A stretch of 64,000 nt of DNA from Heloderma charlesbogerti (lineage: Eukaryota; Chordata; Lepidosauria; Squamata; Helodermatidae). This document shows positions 34,445-45,058 of this stretch, in pieces. Each line of letters opens with the position of its first letter. Positions within the stretch are counted from its first letter, which is position 1. The stretch is taken from NCBI GenBank assembly GCA_026122225.1, contig JANEZZ010001494.1:1798001-1862000 (forward strand), read 5' to 3'. Position numbers and translations under genes: made by a program. Below the pieces are notes generated by a model. It was not told where the DNA came from. It ran no database searches and saw nothing but the letters and a program-made list of their open reading frames with translations.

Positions 34445-35313
34445 CTTGGAAAGAAAGTGGACAAAGTACAGGTCCTTACTTTCTTTTGGGAGGAAAAATC
34501 AATCTTGGTTTTTATGCATAGCTTTTTTGGTAACAGGAAAATGCAAATACCTAGCACCACCAACAAAACCCAGAAATTGTATCTGGATAAATGTATGTTA
34601 TTATTTTATTTTTTAAAAACCTTTATTGTTGCTGTGGGACTGGCAACAACCTGTTGCAGTGTGGAGTGCTCCTGTTCAGGGTTCCAGTTATCCAGTCATG
34701 CCATCTTCTAGGATATCCCATTCCATTTCCCCTCCCCATGGTCTTCCGCCCCATGCCCACCCAAGCCCTCCACATTTGGTGCCTACTGATCATGTTCATT
34801 TCTCATGGGGCTGTTTTGGGGGACCCCTCCAAGTTTTTTCCCCTAAATATTTTTTGTACTTCTGCAAACCCTGGGGTTCCCCCAAGCCTGCTGTTACCTC
34901 CCTCTTCTGTGTGGCTGGTGCTGTATTGGCTACATAAGGAATGGCACTCACCCTCTGAAGATCAGAAATAGAGGGAATAACGTATGGCACGAGAGAGAAC
35001 ACCTTTGGGAAGCGAACAGGTTTTTCTTGGTGTCTCAGTTCCGCTTAGCATGTTACTGATTTAGAGTGACAGATTACGACAAAGAGATGCAGAGAGATAT
35101 AACAGATTGAGGGTGGATCAACCCATTACGATAAAGACGGGGTTGCTGCCAAAAAACATAGCAGCCTTGCGTCAAGTTCTTCCTCTTCATAACGTATAAT
35201 AAAAAAAACCTTAGCTGGATCCTGACATCACAACATTCCACATCATTGACAGGCAGGGCAGAGAAATATACATCTTGACATCAGGACACAGATAACTATT
35301 AGTACACGTCAAT
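34445..35313. other. Unassigned non-coding stretch
   Basis: No gene or clear repeat is recognised; long frames around 34590-34970 are not protein-like. Confidence 0.45.
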
Positions 35314-35410
35314 AGTGCGATCTTATGCATGTTTAAACAGAAAAAGTTGGCTGGGAAATGCTGGGAGTTGTAGGACTTCTTTCTGTCTAAACATGCGTAG
35401 GATTGTGCCC
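35314..35410. mobile_element. Diverged copy of the GGGTGCAATCC palindromic MITE
   Basis: TGCATGTTTAAACAGAAAAA on the left and TTTCTGTCTAAACATGCGTA on the right correspond to the arms of the perfect copy at 43550-43640; the right end GTGCCC is followed by TAA. Confidence 0.65.
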
Positions 35411-35629
35411 TAAGAAGGGAAAGAGTGAGAACCTTTCATAGGGCTGTGGTATACAGATCTATGCTGTATCCTGTGTTTGAAAAATGAGTGGGTATGTCCT
35501 TATTTGGTGCAGTGTTACAGCAACATGGTTCTCCATCACAGATACATGTGGCAGGGAGCTGCAATTGGATGTAACTCCCTAGCACATGTGTAAACCATGA
35601 GTATGCACAGTGAAATATACATATGTTGC

Positions 35630-36318
35630 TAGGGATGGACGAAAGTCCCTTGCCTGGTCCTGCAGCTTTTTTCGGGGGGGTGGGGAGGCGCTGCGGTTCT
35701 CCCCCCGAAATTCTTGGTGGGTGGGGAGGCGCCCCACCCCTCCTGGCTGAAATTCTGGCTGGGGGGGAGGCGCCCCATCCCTCCCTGCCGAAATTCTGGC
35801 CGGGGGGGAGCGCCCCGTCTCCCCGGCCGCAAAAGAAAAAAGTAAAGTGTAAAAAAAAAAAAAAAGTGATAGGCTACGTAAAGATTTACGTAGCCTATCA
35901 CGGCTAGATTTTCAAAGTCAGCCGTGATAGGCTACGTAAATCTTTATGTAGCCTATCACGGCTGACTGAAGAGAAAAAAAAAAGCGCGTACGCTATTTGC
36001 GTTGTCCTTATTTTCGCTGTAGTCTACGTAAATCTTTACGTAGACTACCCGTGCCCAAATAAGGAACGCAAATGGAGGCGCCCATGGGCGCCGCCATTTG
36101 CATACGCGTGTTTTTTTTTCAAAGTCAGCCGTGATAGGCTACGTAAAGATTTACGTAGCCTATCACAGCGGACTTTGAAAATCTAGCCGTGATAGGCTAC
36201 GTAAATCTTTACGTAGCCTATCAGGTTTTGTGGGTTTTTTTACACTTTACTTGGAAATGGCGGTGGCGGCAGCCGGTCGGAAGACCGGCCGCTGCCGCCG
36301 CAACGCTGCCGAACCGTT
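35630..36318. mobile_element. hAT-like hierarchical-palindrome MITE, right end lost
   Basis: The left end TAGGGATGGACGAAAGTCCC and the G-rich tandem block (35670-35830) match the left end of 32921-33840. Four CGTGATAGGCTACGT hairpins (about 35867-35902, 35922-35960, 36129-36167, 36187-36222) flank one GTAGTCTACGTAAA hairpin (36019-36048). The expected second central hairpin and the terminal hairpin end are absent; the sequence stops where an L2-like tail begins. Confidence 0.85.
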
Positions 36319-36378
36319 TCTACTGTTGTACATCGCCCACAGTGGCCGGATGACTGGCCAGATGGGTGGTTAAGAAAA

Positions 36379-36398
<20 letters not shown>
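36319..36398 (+). mobile_element. L2-like LINE 3' tail with CATA microsatellite
   Basis: CTGTTGTACATCGCCCACAG, then GGCCGGATGACTGGCCAGAT and a CATA run (36382-36409) repeat the tail of the L2-like fragment at 47530. It abuts the truncated MITE. Confidence 0.6.
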
Positions 36399-36409
<11 letters not shown>

Positions 36410-37206
36410 GGGTTGTCGCTGATTTATGGGTTGTTCTTGAATCATGGGTTGTCATTACATGTGAACCACACACTATGGTTTAACTATGAGTTGTTAACCA
36501 ACAACAACCCAGGAAGAGAACCCATGGTTTGTTGCTGGGTTGTGAACTCTGGGTTGTTCGTGGTTAACAACTAGGGATGTGAGAACTCACCCTAGTTTGG
36601 TTCTCCGTGCACTCGCTGAAGCAGCGTCCCTGCTCGCTTCCCCCTGCCCCTGAACCTGTGCTCGAGCCACCCACGGGTTTGGTGAATTCCCCAGCACTCA
36701 CCGTGAACCATTTGGTGAGCACCGCCATTTTTGTGCTTTTGCTTTCTAGGAAAAACAGGAAGTTAAAAAAAATTGCATATTCAAATATGCACAGTTTGGA
36801 GCTGGGAAAGCTAAATAATCGCAATATTAGAGGGATTATTCCTCTAATATTGTGCTTATTTGGCTTTCCCAGCTCCAAACTGTGCATATTTGAATATGCA
36901 TTTTTTAAAATGTCTTGTTTTTCCTAGAAAGCAGAGGCGCAAAAATGGCAGCGCTCACCGAACGGGTTTGTGGTACTTTGGAGCATGAGCAGGCACAAGC
37001 AGGGGGCAAAAAGAGAGTGTCTCAGCGGGCGTAGTTCAGGGGTCGCGGGCAGGGGATTCTCAACGAATTCCGGAACCCCAAACTGCGCTCGCGACATCCC
37101 TATTAACAAGCCATAGTTAAACCATAGTGCCAGGTTCTCACATAACAACAACCCATGATTCAACAACAATCCACAGTTCAATGACAACCCATACGCAGGG
37201 TCGTCC
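36410..37206. mobile_element. Foldback element with GGGTTGT arms, split by a later MITE
   Basis: The left part (36410-36571) and right part (37103-37206) are inverted relatives: GGGTTGTCATT, ATCATGGGTTGT and CTATGGTTTAACTATG on the left face CATAGTTAAACCATAG, ACAACCCATGAT and AATGACAACCCAT on the right. A hAT-like MITE lies between them. Confidence 0.7.
36572..37102. mobile_element. hAT-like palindromic MITE, nested, 7/8 TSD
   Basis: It starts TAGGGATGTGAGAACTCACC, ends GCTCGCGACATCCCTA, and is flanked by TTAACAAC (36564-36571) and TTAACAAG (37103-37110). The central hairpin spans roughly 36769-36907 with arms including GCATATTCAAATATGCACAG and CTGTGCATATTTGAATATGC. It inserted into the GGGTTGT foldback element. 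Confidence 0.88.
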
Positions 37207-37633
37207 ATACAAGTGAACCAGGTCAATAGGACCTACTTTCAAGGGCATGAGTGTAGGAACAGGCAGCATGGCCCACTTCACATTTTTCATTTTGAGAGTG
37301 TACTATTTGAAGAAGCAACATTAGAAACCCAAAGTCCAATTCTACAACACTTACTGCAGTGCTAAATGGCTGCGACACTTACTGCTCATTAGGCTATGTG
37401 CATCCTGACCTAATGAATGTCCTGGCAGAAGATCTCTGTTTTCCACTAGGAGTAAAGCAGTGACAGAACCGACCATTAGACAGGCTGGTTCATATGACTC
37501 TAGACTTTGCTGGTGAGACGGAGCCCTGTCCATGCTGACTTCATGCACCAAGTGAGGTAGTCTGGTGATCACTTCAACATGATTTCTCAACACATGCACT
37601 CACATTACTGTGCCACTGTGCTCTCCAGCTAAC

Positions 37634-38189
37634 TGTCAGGAGCGCCCCTGTTGCCTTCTGGAATCCTCAAGTAGCCAGAATCAACACACAGACAAAAGGG
37701 CTCTTTTCCAAAGCTTTATGTCCATTCAACCTAATGACGCTTACAGATGCTAATTGCCTGAGACTAAGTGGAAAACTCAAAGGAGAAGCCTGCCAGAGGA
37801 TTCTAAGTGTTGGGAACGTCAGATGGTCTCTGTTTGGAGAAAAGCGTGGCAACTCTCTGAACTTAAGGAGTAGGAGGGGAGACTCCCCCCCTTTCCCATG
37901 GGGCATCAGGGAGCAGCTGTTGTCGTCATGCCAGGCGGGCTGAGCACCTCCTCTCGGCGCCCGCAACCTCCCGCTTGTCTCTGCGCCTGCGCCTCACATC
38001 TAGAAGCTCAAGTTGTCCCTCCCTCTCCATGCCCGGGTCACTGTCACTCCCAGGAATGTGAGCGGGGGGGGGGCCTCTCCCTCCAGCTGTGCCTCTGAAA
38101 AGCGAGCGGGTTCCTCTCCCACGGATTGTATCTCTTCCTCAAAATCAGACTTGCTTTGGGACTCTATGGGCTCAGATCCAACCCTGACA
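37634..38189 (-). mobile_element. Solo LTR of an LTR retroelement
   Basis: Read on the minus strand the unit starts TGTCAGGGTTGGATCTGAGC and ends GGCGCTCCTGACA, the TG...CA boundary of LTRs, with flanks CTAAC (37629-37633) and CTAAT (38190-38194), a 4/5 duplication. A related unit with a perfect 5-bp duplication is at 58698-59227. No internal gag or pol sequence is next to it. Whether it is an endogenous retrovirus or a Gypsy-type element cannot be said from the LTR alone. Confidence 0.8.
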
Positions 38190-40062
38190 CTAATGGAAGC
38201 ATTGGCATAGTAAAACAGGTGTCATCCACCCACTGAAAAACTGGACTTGATTTTCCAATAAAGCCATCATACAACTGCCTTGCCCTTCGCATGACAGGTA
38301 ACAATATGGTGTGCCTAAGTCACCACAAATTGGCTTCACCACACATTGCCGTAAGTCAATTAAATCAGCTTAAGTGATGGAAGACCATGTGGGAGATAAT
38401 ATGTATGGGGAGGGTCGAAGTACCCTTGCATAGTGAAATCCTTTCCCAAGCAATTCTACTGGATCAGAAAGAGCTTGTAGTACTTTAGTGGGGCTGTTGC
38501 CTTTCCAAACGTTTAGGTCACCTGGGAAAAGGACCCACCACCCTTACCCTTGTGTTTATTTAATTTAGTTGAAAATAGTTGTACCCTGCCTTTCTGCCTG
38601 ATGACAGCCCCCGCAAGGCAGCTGACAATAAGTGAGAATGAATGGGTAATAGCGCGATGCATAATAGTGCAAAATAAGGTTCTCTAAAAAGCAGGGGGGA
38701 CTTGCGATGATGGCAGATGCTCACTCCCCAGGCCTTGCATGTTGATGCTGCTGATGTTGCGACTGCTTCTCTTAGCAGTTTCCATGGAGACCACAGGGGA
38801 GGATAGGCCTGTCCCCTGATGTGTGCTACTTAGCAACCAGGGCCAGGTAGCATCAGATCTTTTTGTCTCTTGGAGACGGGGGCCTCTCACATGGACAATC
38901 AGCAACTCCTGGCTCTTCCTGGTGGCAGGGAGGCCTGATGAAGGCCCAGGGGGAGATGGATAGAAAATGATTGACCTTTTTCTGTGGCAGTGAGCAAGCC
39001 TCCAATTAATAAGACAATTGCCTTGTGGAAACCTCCCTTCCTGTTTATGATCTTGCATTATCCCTCAGGTAGTTGTGGCAATTGCTTTCAAGAGAGCAAT
39101 TTAAAAAGAAAACAATCAAACCTTAACTAAAGAATGTGAATGGGTTGTGTGTCTAGTGTCTTTTAATGAATTTTAGAACAAGGTGGTTCAGTGGTTAAAA
39201 GTGTGGGGGCTTAAAGTGGTTCACATCCCTGTTCAGCCTCAAAGCACACTTGGTGACCTTGGGCCACCAAGGATCTTGAACTATGCCTTGTGTGAAGAAA
39301 TATTTCCTTTTATCTGTCCTGAATTTCCCACCAATCTGCTTCATTGGATGACCCCAGGTATTAGTATTATAAGAGAGGGAAAAAATGTCTCCCTATCCAC
39401 ATTCTCCACACCATGCATAATTTTGTACACCTCTATTATGGCCCCCCTTACTCACTTCTTTTCTGTGCTAAACAGTCCCAGATGTTGTTGCCTTGCCTTT
39501 TTTTTTCTTGACCAAGGGCCTCCCGAAATCTGAAACCAGCACTGATCTCCCACATCACATTTAGTTTGTCCCAGCATTCTTTACCATTAGCCATGTTGTC
39601 TGGGGCTGATGGGAGTTTTTGTCCAAAACATCGGGGGGGGCATCATGTTTGGGGAGGCTGTAGTAATGTGATACATTCTGGGGCAGGCAATTCAATTGGG
39701 GGAAGGGAGAGGGAATAAAATGTTGGGGTGTATGTAAATTTCTTTTAAAAATCCAATCTGAGTGCATAGTTATTTCTTTGAAGGGTTACAAATTTTATGA
39801 AGCTATATGTAAGTGTTATGTGCAATGCGAGTGGAATGCATTTGACTAGTTAAAGTTCATAGATTTATATCACTGGTCAAGAAACCTGTCCTGATCCAAA
39901 GTAAATTTAGAGGGGGTGGGGAATAACCCCCCCCCCATTCATAATGGTTTGTTGGGAAGAATGTCTGAGGTTTAAAAGAAACTACTTAATGCAGTAACCC
40001 CCTGCCAAAAAACAAAACAAAAGAACAGTTTGATAACTCTTGAAGAAGTTGGGGTGCTTATA
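38190..40062. other. Unassigned non-coding stretch
   Basis: Weak remnants only: an inverted retroposon tail near 38553-38640 and half of the ACTCCCATCAGCCCC foldback near 39578-39645. No gene is supported. Confidence 0.4.
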
Positions 40063-40400
40063 ATTAGAGCATAAGAACATAAGAGCCCTGCTGGATCAGA
40101 CCAAGGGTCCATCTAGTCCAGCATTCTGTTCACACAGTGGCCGACCAGCTGTCAACAGGAACCCACAAGTAGGACATGGGCGCAACAGCACCCTCCCACC
40201 CATGTTCCCCAGCAACTGGTGTACATAGGCTTACTGCCTCTGATCCTGGAGGTAGCACATAGCCATCAGGAGTACTAGTCATTGACAGCCTTTTTCTCCA
40301 GGAATTTGTCCACCCCCCTTTTAAAGCAATCCCAAATGGTGGCCATCAGTACATCCTGTGGTAGCGAATTCCATAGTTTAACTATAAGAAAAATTAGGTG
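40063..40400 (-). mobile_element. CR1/L3-like LINE 3' end
   Basis: AGAGCATAAGAACATAAGAG is the inverted short terminal repeat. It is followed by CTGCTGGATCAGACCAAGGG, AGCAACTGGTGTACATAGGC and TGGTAGCGAATTCCATAGTT. This is the longest copy of the family in the window. Confidence 0.65.
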
Positions 40401-40679
40401 TTGTCTCAATACAAGAGAAACTCAGAGAAACTTAAATGAAGGTTGGAATCCTCCCCAGCAAGTCCAACCAACCAACGCAGTTGTATGAATTGAAGGAAGT
40501 TCATAATTACCCTAAAAAAATAATGATGTCATGAGAATTCCTTGTGGGTAGGTGAAGTGTAAATCCTGAGTGTCAAGAAAAAAAAGAGAAGCTGTTATGT
40601 GCTTGTCACTGGGCATGGATATGAAGAAATTAGAAAAAAAATCATAACAGATTGACTATTAAGGCCTTATTTGAACCAG

Positions 40680-40940
40680 AGCAATGCACAAATGGCCTCT
40701 TGAAATTCTCCACCTTACTTGTGGGCAGAGAAATCTGGGAGACAATTTCTTTGAAATTCTCCAGGGGAAGGAGAAATTCTCAACCGTTTCTCCCAGGTAG
40801 GGCTCCCCATTGGCAGGGCTTATAGCACAGCGTCTTTCTCTTTTGGTAAACGTTTTTTGGGGGGGTTGCGCTGCAAGAGCATCAGCTGTCTTGGCAGGCC
40901 GGCCCCCAGTTTGCACCCACCGCAAGGCAGGTGGGGGCAG
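40680..40940. repeat. Interspersed repeat, copy 1 of an unclassified family
   Basis: It shares with 41838-42062, in order, a GAAATTCTCCACCTTA block, AATTCTCCAGGGG, GGTTTCTC, a CTCCCCATT/CTCACCATTA step, a poly-T/G step, a TTGGCAG block and a final TTTGCA block. The termini are not clear. Confidence 0.5.
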
Positions 40941-41837
40941 TGTTGGGTCCAGCTCCAGGGATGAGGGGGAGTTCGTGCTCTGCCAAAAGCTGTCCTCCAA
41001 TTTCCTGAACGTTTTCTCCCCCCATGAAAGGGGCTTCCCTTGTTCTGCCTCATTCGGGATGTTTCATCATGTATTTTTGTGGTGTTTCTGAGCTTCCCTG
41101 ATCACAGCGAGCCTCCCAGGCTGCCTGCACATCCTCATCTGAAAAAGCCCCATGGGAGGAATTACCTCATGGTGCCTTAAACTGGGCTTTAATTGAAGTG
41201 TAGGAAGCTGAGGAGGCCACAGATTGCCAGAGAGATGATTGTACAATGAAAAACATGACACTGGTGCTCTGCTCACTCCTCGGCCGCCACCTAAGTAAAG
41301 TCAGCCCCAGAAACTCAAACCAACCCAAGAGAATTTCTCCAAAATTTTGTCACCATTGAATTTCTTTTCAGAAACAATTTCTCTTCTATCAGATTGAATG
41401 AAGATGGTTGAAAAAATGTGGGAGAAATTTTCAGCAAAGCACAGTAACTATTTGCAGTGGGCCCACCCAAATCTCCCTCTGCCTTGTGTGGCCCTTCACT
41501 GCGGATGGGAGTGATCACAGGTTCAGAGGATTGAGTGCTGTCTGGATGGTCAGAAACATAACTTCCATATTATATAACTAGTGTATTCAGAATGCCTTGT
41601 CCGCCACGGGCATCTGTTTCCCAGATTCCACCGCCCCCCCATGGCCAGCTCTTACCTCAACAAGCAGTGTCTCTCTTAATTATGCAATGTCTCACTCTAT
41701 AGCTTGGTGGTGACATATTTCCTAAAATCACATTATCCCTATACAGCAAGTATAGGTTAGGCTATGAATGGGCTTTCTAACCAAAGCTGTAACAGGGCTC
41801 AGTTCAGAGCACTGGTCTTGACCTTTGAAACTATAGC

Positions 41838-42062
41838 TGTATGCAAATGACATCTCAAAATTCTCCACCCCTTATTTGCGAACACAGAAATTGGGGGCAC
41901 CATTTTGCCCAATTTCTCCAGGGGGAGGAACAATTCTCCAAAGGTTTCTCAAGGGTGAGGCTCACCATTAATTTATTTTTTTGCTGTTGCGGTGACACTA
42001 GAAGCAATTGTGTTGGCAGCCCATCTGCCATTTTGCATTCTCTACAATGTTTCAGACCTAGT
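41838..42062. repeat. Interspersed repeat, copy 2 of an unclassified family
   Basis: This is the diverged partner of 40680-40940 in the same orientation, about 1.15 kb away. Both contain phrases built on GAAATTCTCC / AAATTCTCC, resembling parts of the terminal hairpin of the hAT-like family. Confidence 0.5.
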
Positions 42063-42439
42063 GTCATTCCAGGGCATTGTGGGGTGGGAGAATGGTGGAG
42101 AATCTGAGCAGAGATGGTGGAGGATCTGAGGAGAAATGGTGGAGAATTTGAGGAGAAAATTCCATAAAGTGGCCTTTTTGGGGCATGTGGGGTGGGGGGT
42201 GGGTGGGGAGCAGATGAGAAAAAGAAATACCTCAGAAATGTTCTTGGAACAAATGTCTTCTGAGAAAATTCAGAACAGCTCTATAATTAAGGATACCTGT
42301 TGCCACATGTGCCTGTCCACTGAAATCTTCAACAGAGGCCCTTTTTTGGCTGCCTTCACCATCTGAGGTATGGCAGATAGTTACTGGAGAAAGGATCTTA
42401 TTGGTGATGTTGCTCTGATTCTGGAATATTCTTACCAGG

Positions 42440-42705
42440 GAGGCTCACCTAGTGCCTACTATGATGTAGTTTTGGTTCCAGGTGAAGCCCTTTTTATTAT
42501 TTTGTGAGGGCTTCTAATTCATTTTTGATCTGTTTTATCGTGCCATATTTTTAAAAATGCTTTTACGCTGGTCTTACAGACCTTTCTGCCTTTGGTATAC
42601 TTTATTATGTTTTTAATTTGTTTTATTGCATTTTGAAATATTGCGAACCACGCTTGGGATTTTGATTGACAGGCAGGCTATACATACTTATAAGAAATAA
42701 AGTAA
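42440..42705 (+). mobile_element. L2-like LINE 3' end
   Basis: GGAGGCTCACCTAGTGCCTA, TTTTGGTTCCAGGTGAAGCC and, after a T-rich stretch, GAACCACGCTTGGGATTTTG with an AAGAAATAAA end follow the same order as 19700-19998. Confidence 0.6.
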
Positions 42706-43549
42706 TAACCAGTTTATTCACTGACTAGCTGAAAAAGGGCTCTCCAGCATATACAAGGTCAGTCACCAGCTCAGCTCACATACCACAAGACCTTATTCAG
42801 GAGGAGGAATAATCCGCTCAACCTTCAATTTCAGTGCATGAGAGTGGCTACCAAGCTCTCATTTTTTACTTCGAAGAGCTCACGTCAGTCACATTTGGGA
42901 CTTTGTATCTGAGATCCGAAGCGGTTGGATATACTTCTCATTGAAAGCAGACTGCAAAGCCTTTCTTTGCACAGCAATGTTCAAGCAAGTGTGACCACAG
43001 CGTGAGCAAAAACAACACTCTGTAGTGTGAGAATTCGTTATGAGAATACCTGTGACTCATTATGGCTTAAAAAAAAAAAGTATTCTATTTGCCTATTAGA
43101 ACTAAAAAAAAAAAAAGCTTTTTATACTCTTTGCAAAACATTCAGCTTAAAATCATTACAGAGGGCCTCTGCTGAAAAGAGCTGAAACCACAATTTGTAT
43201 ATCGAATGAACAGAAACCACCTTGCAAACTGCCAGTACAAAAAAAACACCCCTCAACCATTGTTCATTAAGGCTATTTGCTTCTCCTTAGTTTTGGTGAG
43301 TTGTGCCTGTGGGGTGAGGTGTGTGTGTGTACATGTTACACAGGCAGTTCATGCTGTTGTGCAATGCTTATTCATAAGCCTAAAGATAACACAACTCTTA
43401 ACATTCGCAACTCAAGTCCAAATATGTAAAAGGCTTAACTGTAAGCAGAGTTATTCAGGAGCACAGTAGAGCCAGTGAGCAATTTCATTGTCCCATCTGC
43501 CACTGGTGTGAAAAACATGCCATAGAACTGTAGACCTGTTGTTGTCTTA
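42706..43549. other. Unassigned non-coding stretch
   Basis: Two A-tracts at 43070 and 43105 and a short TG run near 43320 are the only notable features. Confidence 0.45.
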
Positions 43550-43640
43550 GGGTGCAATCCTATGCATGTTTAGACAGAGAAAAGGCCTACAACTATGTTG
43601 TAGGCCTTTTCTCTGTCTAAACATGCATAGGATTGCACCC
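43550..43640. mobile_element. Perfect 44-bp palindromic MITE with TTA duplication
   Basis: The arm starting GGGTGCAATCCTATGCATGT at 43550-43593 is matched without a mismatch by 43597-43640, around a 3-nt loop TAT. It is flanked by TTA on both sides (43547-43549 and 43641-43643), the duplication type of PIF/Harbinger elements. Old copies of the same sequence elsewhere (35314, 49328) are much more diverged. Confidence 0.88.
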
Positions 43641-43643
43641 TTA

Positions 43644-44992
43644 ATTGCTTTTTCCTTTAGCCAAAGGAGAAACTAACTAACCAAAGACAGCTTGAAGGAG
43701 AGCTATCAATATCTCAGGTCCACCTTAGCCTTCAGGCAAGTGCACTTGGCTGAGGCAGACACCATCACCTTGTCCAAGAGCTCCTCTGAACAGACCTCCA
43801 TGCCTGGTGGGGCTGTCTATTCACTCCATTGTTGACCATTGCCACACAGTGGGGAAGGTGTCTGTGGGCATCTGATGGTATTAAAGAGAACAGGCCAGTC
43901 CCTGTACACATGGATCTCTGGGCTAGGTTGCCAACCATGCCTGGTTCTGACTAACCATGTCTGTTTCAGTGCAAATCCAGGAATTAGATCTAGCAGTAAT
44001 TATGGCACTTTTCTTTCTTGTTGAGACTCACTATGTTCATCCTAGGTAAAGTTGTTTCTGAATTCCAGTCTAGCTAGAATTTGGGCTGGATTGGGGGAGG
44101 GCGGGAGGGATGGCTAACAAAGTTGGATATATTTATTATTTTAGTTTGGAGAGCTTCTTAGAATTTCTGCTGAGTTTCTTGGTTCCATTAGGATTCCTTG
44201 TAGGCCAAGCCCTATAAGCCTTCAGCATATGCTGCTCAGATGACTGGTGTGTGCTAGGGATTCAGATCTTTAGGGCGAGACCCAGAATCAGGCAGATCTG
44301 CTAAGGAAAGTGTCACTCCAGTGATGTTCCTGGAAAATGTTCCGTTTTCACCTATCTCTAAACCCCCATCTTCTCCATTGCCTAGACCAATGCTATTATG
44401 CATGTGCTGAAGCATTTGGAGCCTGTGTGCAGGCTGCAGCTGTTATTGTAGGTCTCAAGTCCTCCCCGCCACCTCTGCATGATTCTTCTGCTGGGGAAGC
44501 AGTGATGGTTGTAGCCTTCGCTAAAGCCTTGGCCTCCAGTTACATCATTCACGTACGCTTAATTAGGCCTATAAAAGCAGCAGTTGCCATGAGATGGTGC
44601 ACGGGGGCTCCCAGGGTCTGCTGCTGAGTGTCACTACATGGGAAGAGGGACCCCCCAGCACCCTTACCAGAGAACACTGCGAGGCAGCAGAGGAGGCACG
44701 GGGGTTGCTGATGCGTGGTTAGCAGTGTCCAGTGTGGTCACTGGGGTGATGTCCTGTGCCTACACTGGGGACTGCTAGCAATTCAGCAGTCACATGCCTA
44801 TGTGGTCTTAACAGCCTGCACACCTCCTCTACCTCCTTGCAATGCACTCTGGTAAGGGTGCCAGGGCACCCCCTGCTATGATGACAGAGCTCGGTGACAG
44901 ATGTTAGTAGCCCCTAGAGAACTGCTGCTGCCTTCAACGCCTTATCAAAACCTAGCAAGGACTCCAGGATTTCAGAAGGACATCAAGAACCA
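43644..44992. other. Unassigned non-coding stretch
   Basis: No repeat or gene is recognised with confidence. Confidence 0.4.
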
Positions 44993-45058
44993 GGAAGGGG
45001 GTTGGACTCGATGGTCTTATAGGCCCCTTCCAACCCTACTGTTCTATGATTCTATGAA
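44993..45058 (+). mobile_element. CR1 LINE 3' terminus
   Basis: GGGGGTTGGACTCGATGGTC, CTTATAGGCCCCTTCCAACC and TTCTATGATTCTATGA are the CR1 3' end on the plus strand. Confidence 0.85.

Noticed and set aside
35623..35907. Opposed ORFs rich in Pro/Gly at 35623-35907 and 62864-63182
   Set aside because: They are translations of the G/C-rich tandem block in the MITE ends.
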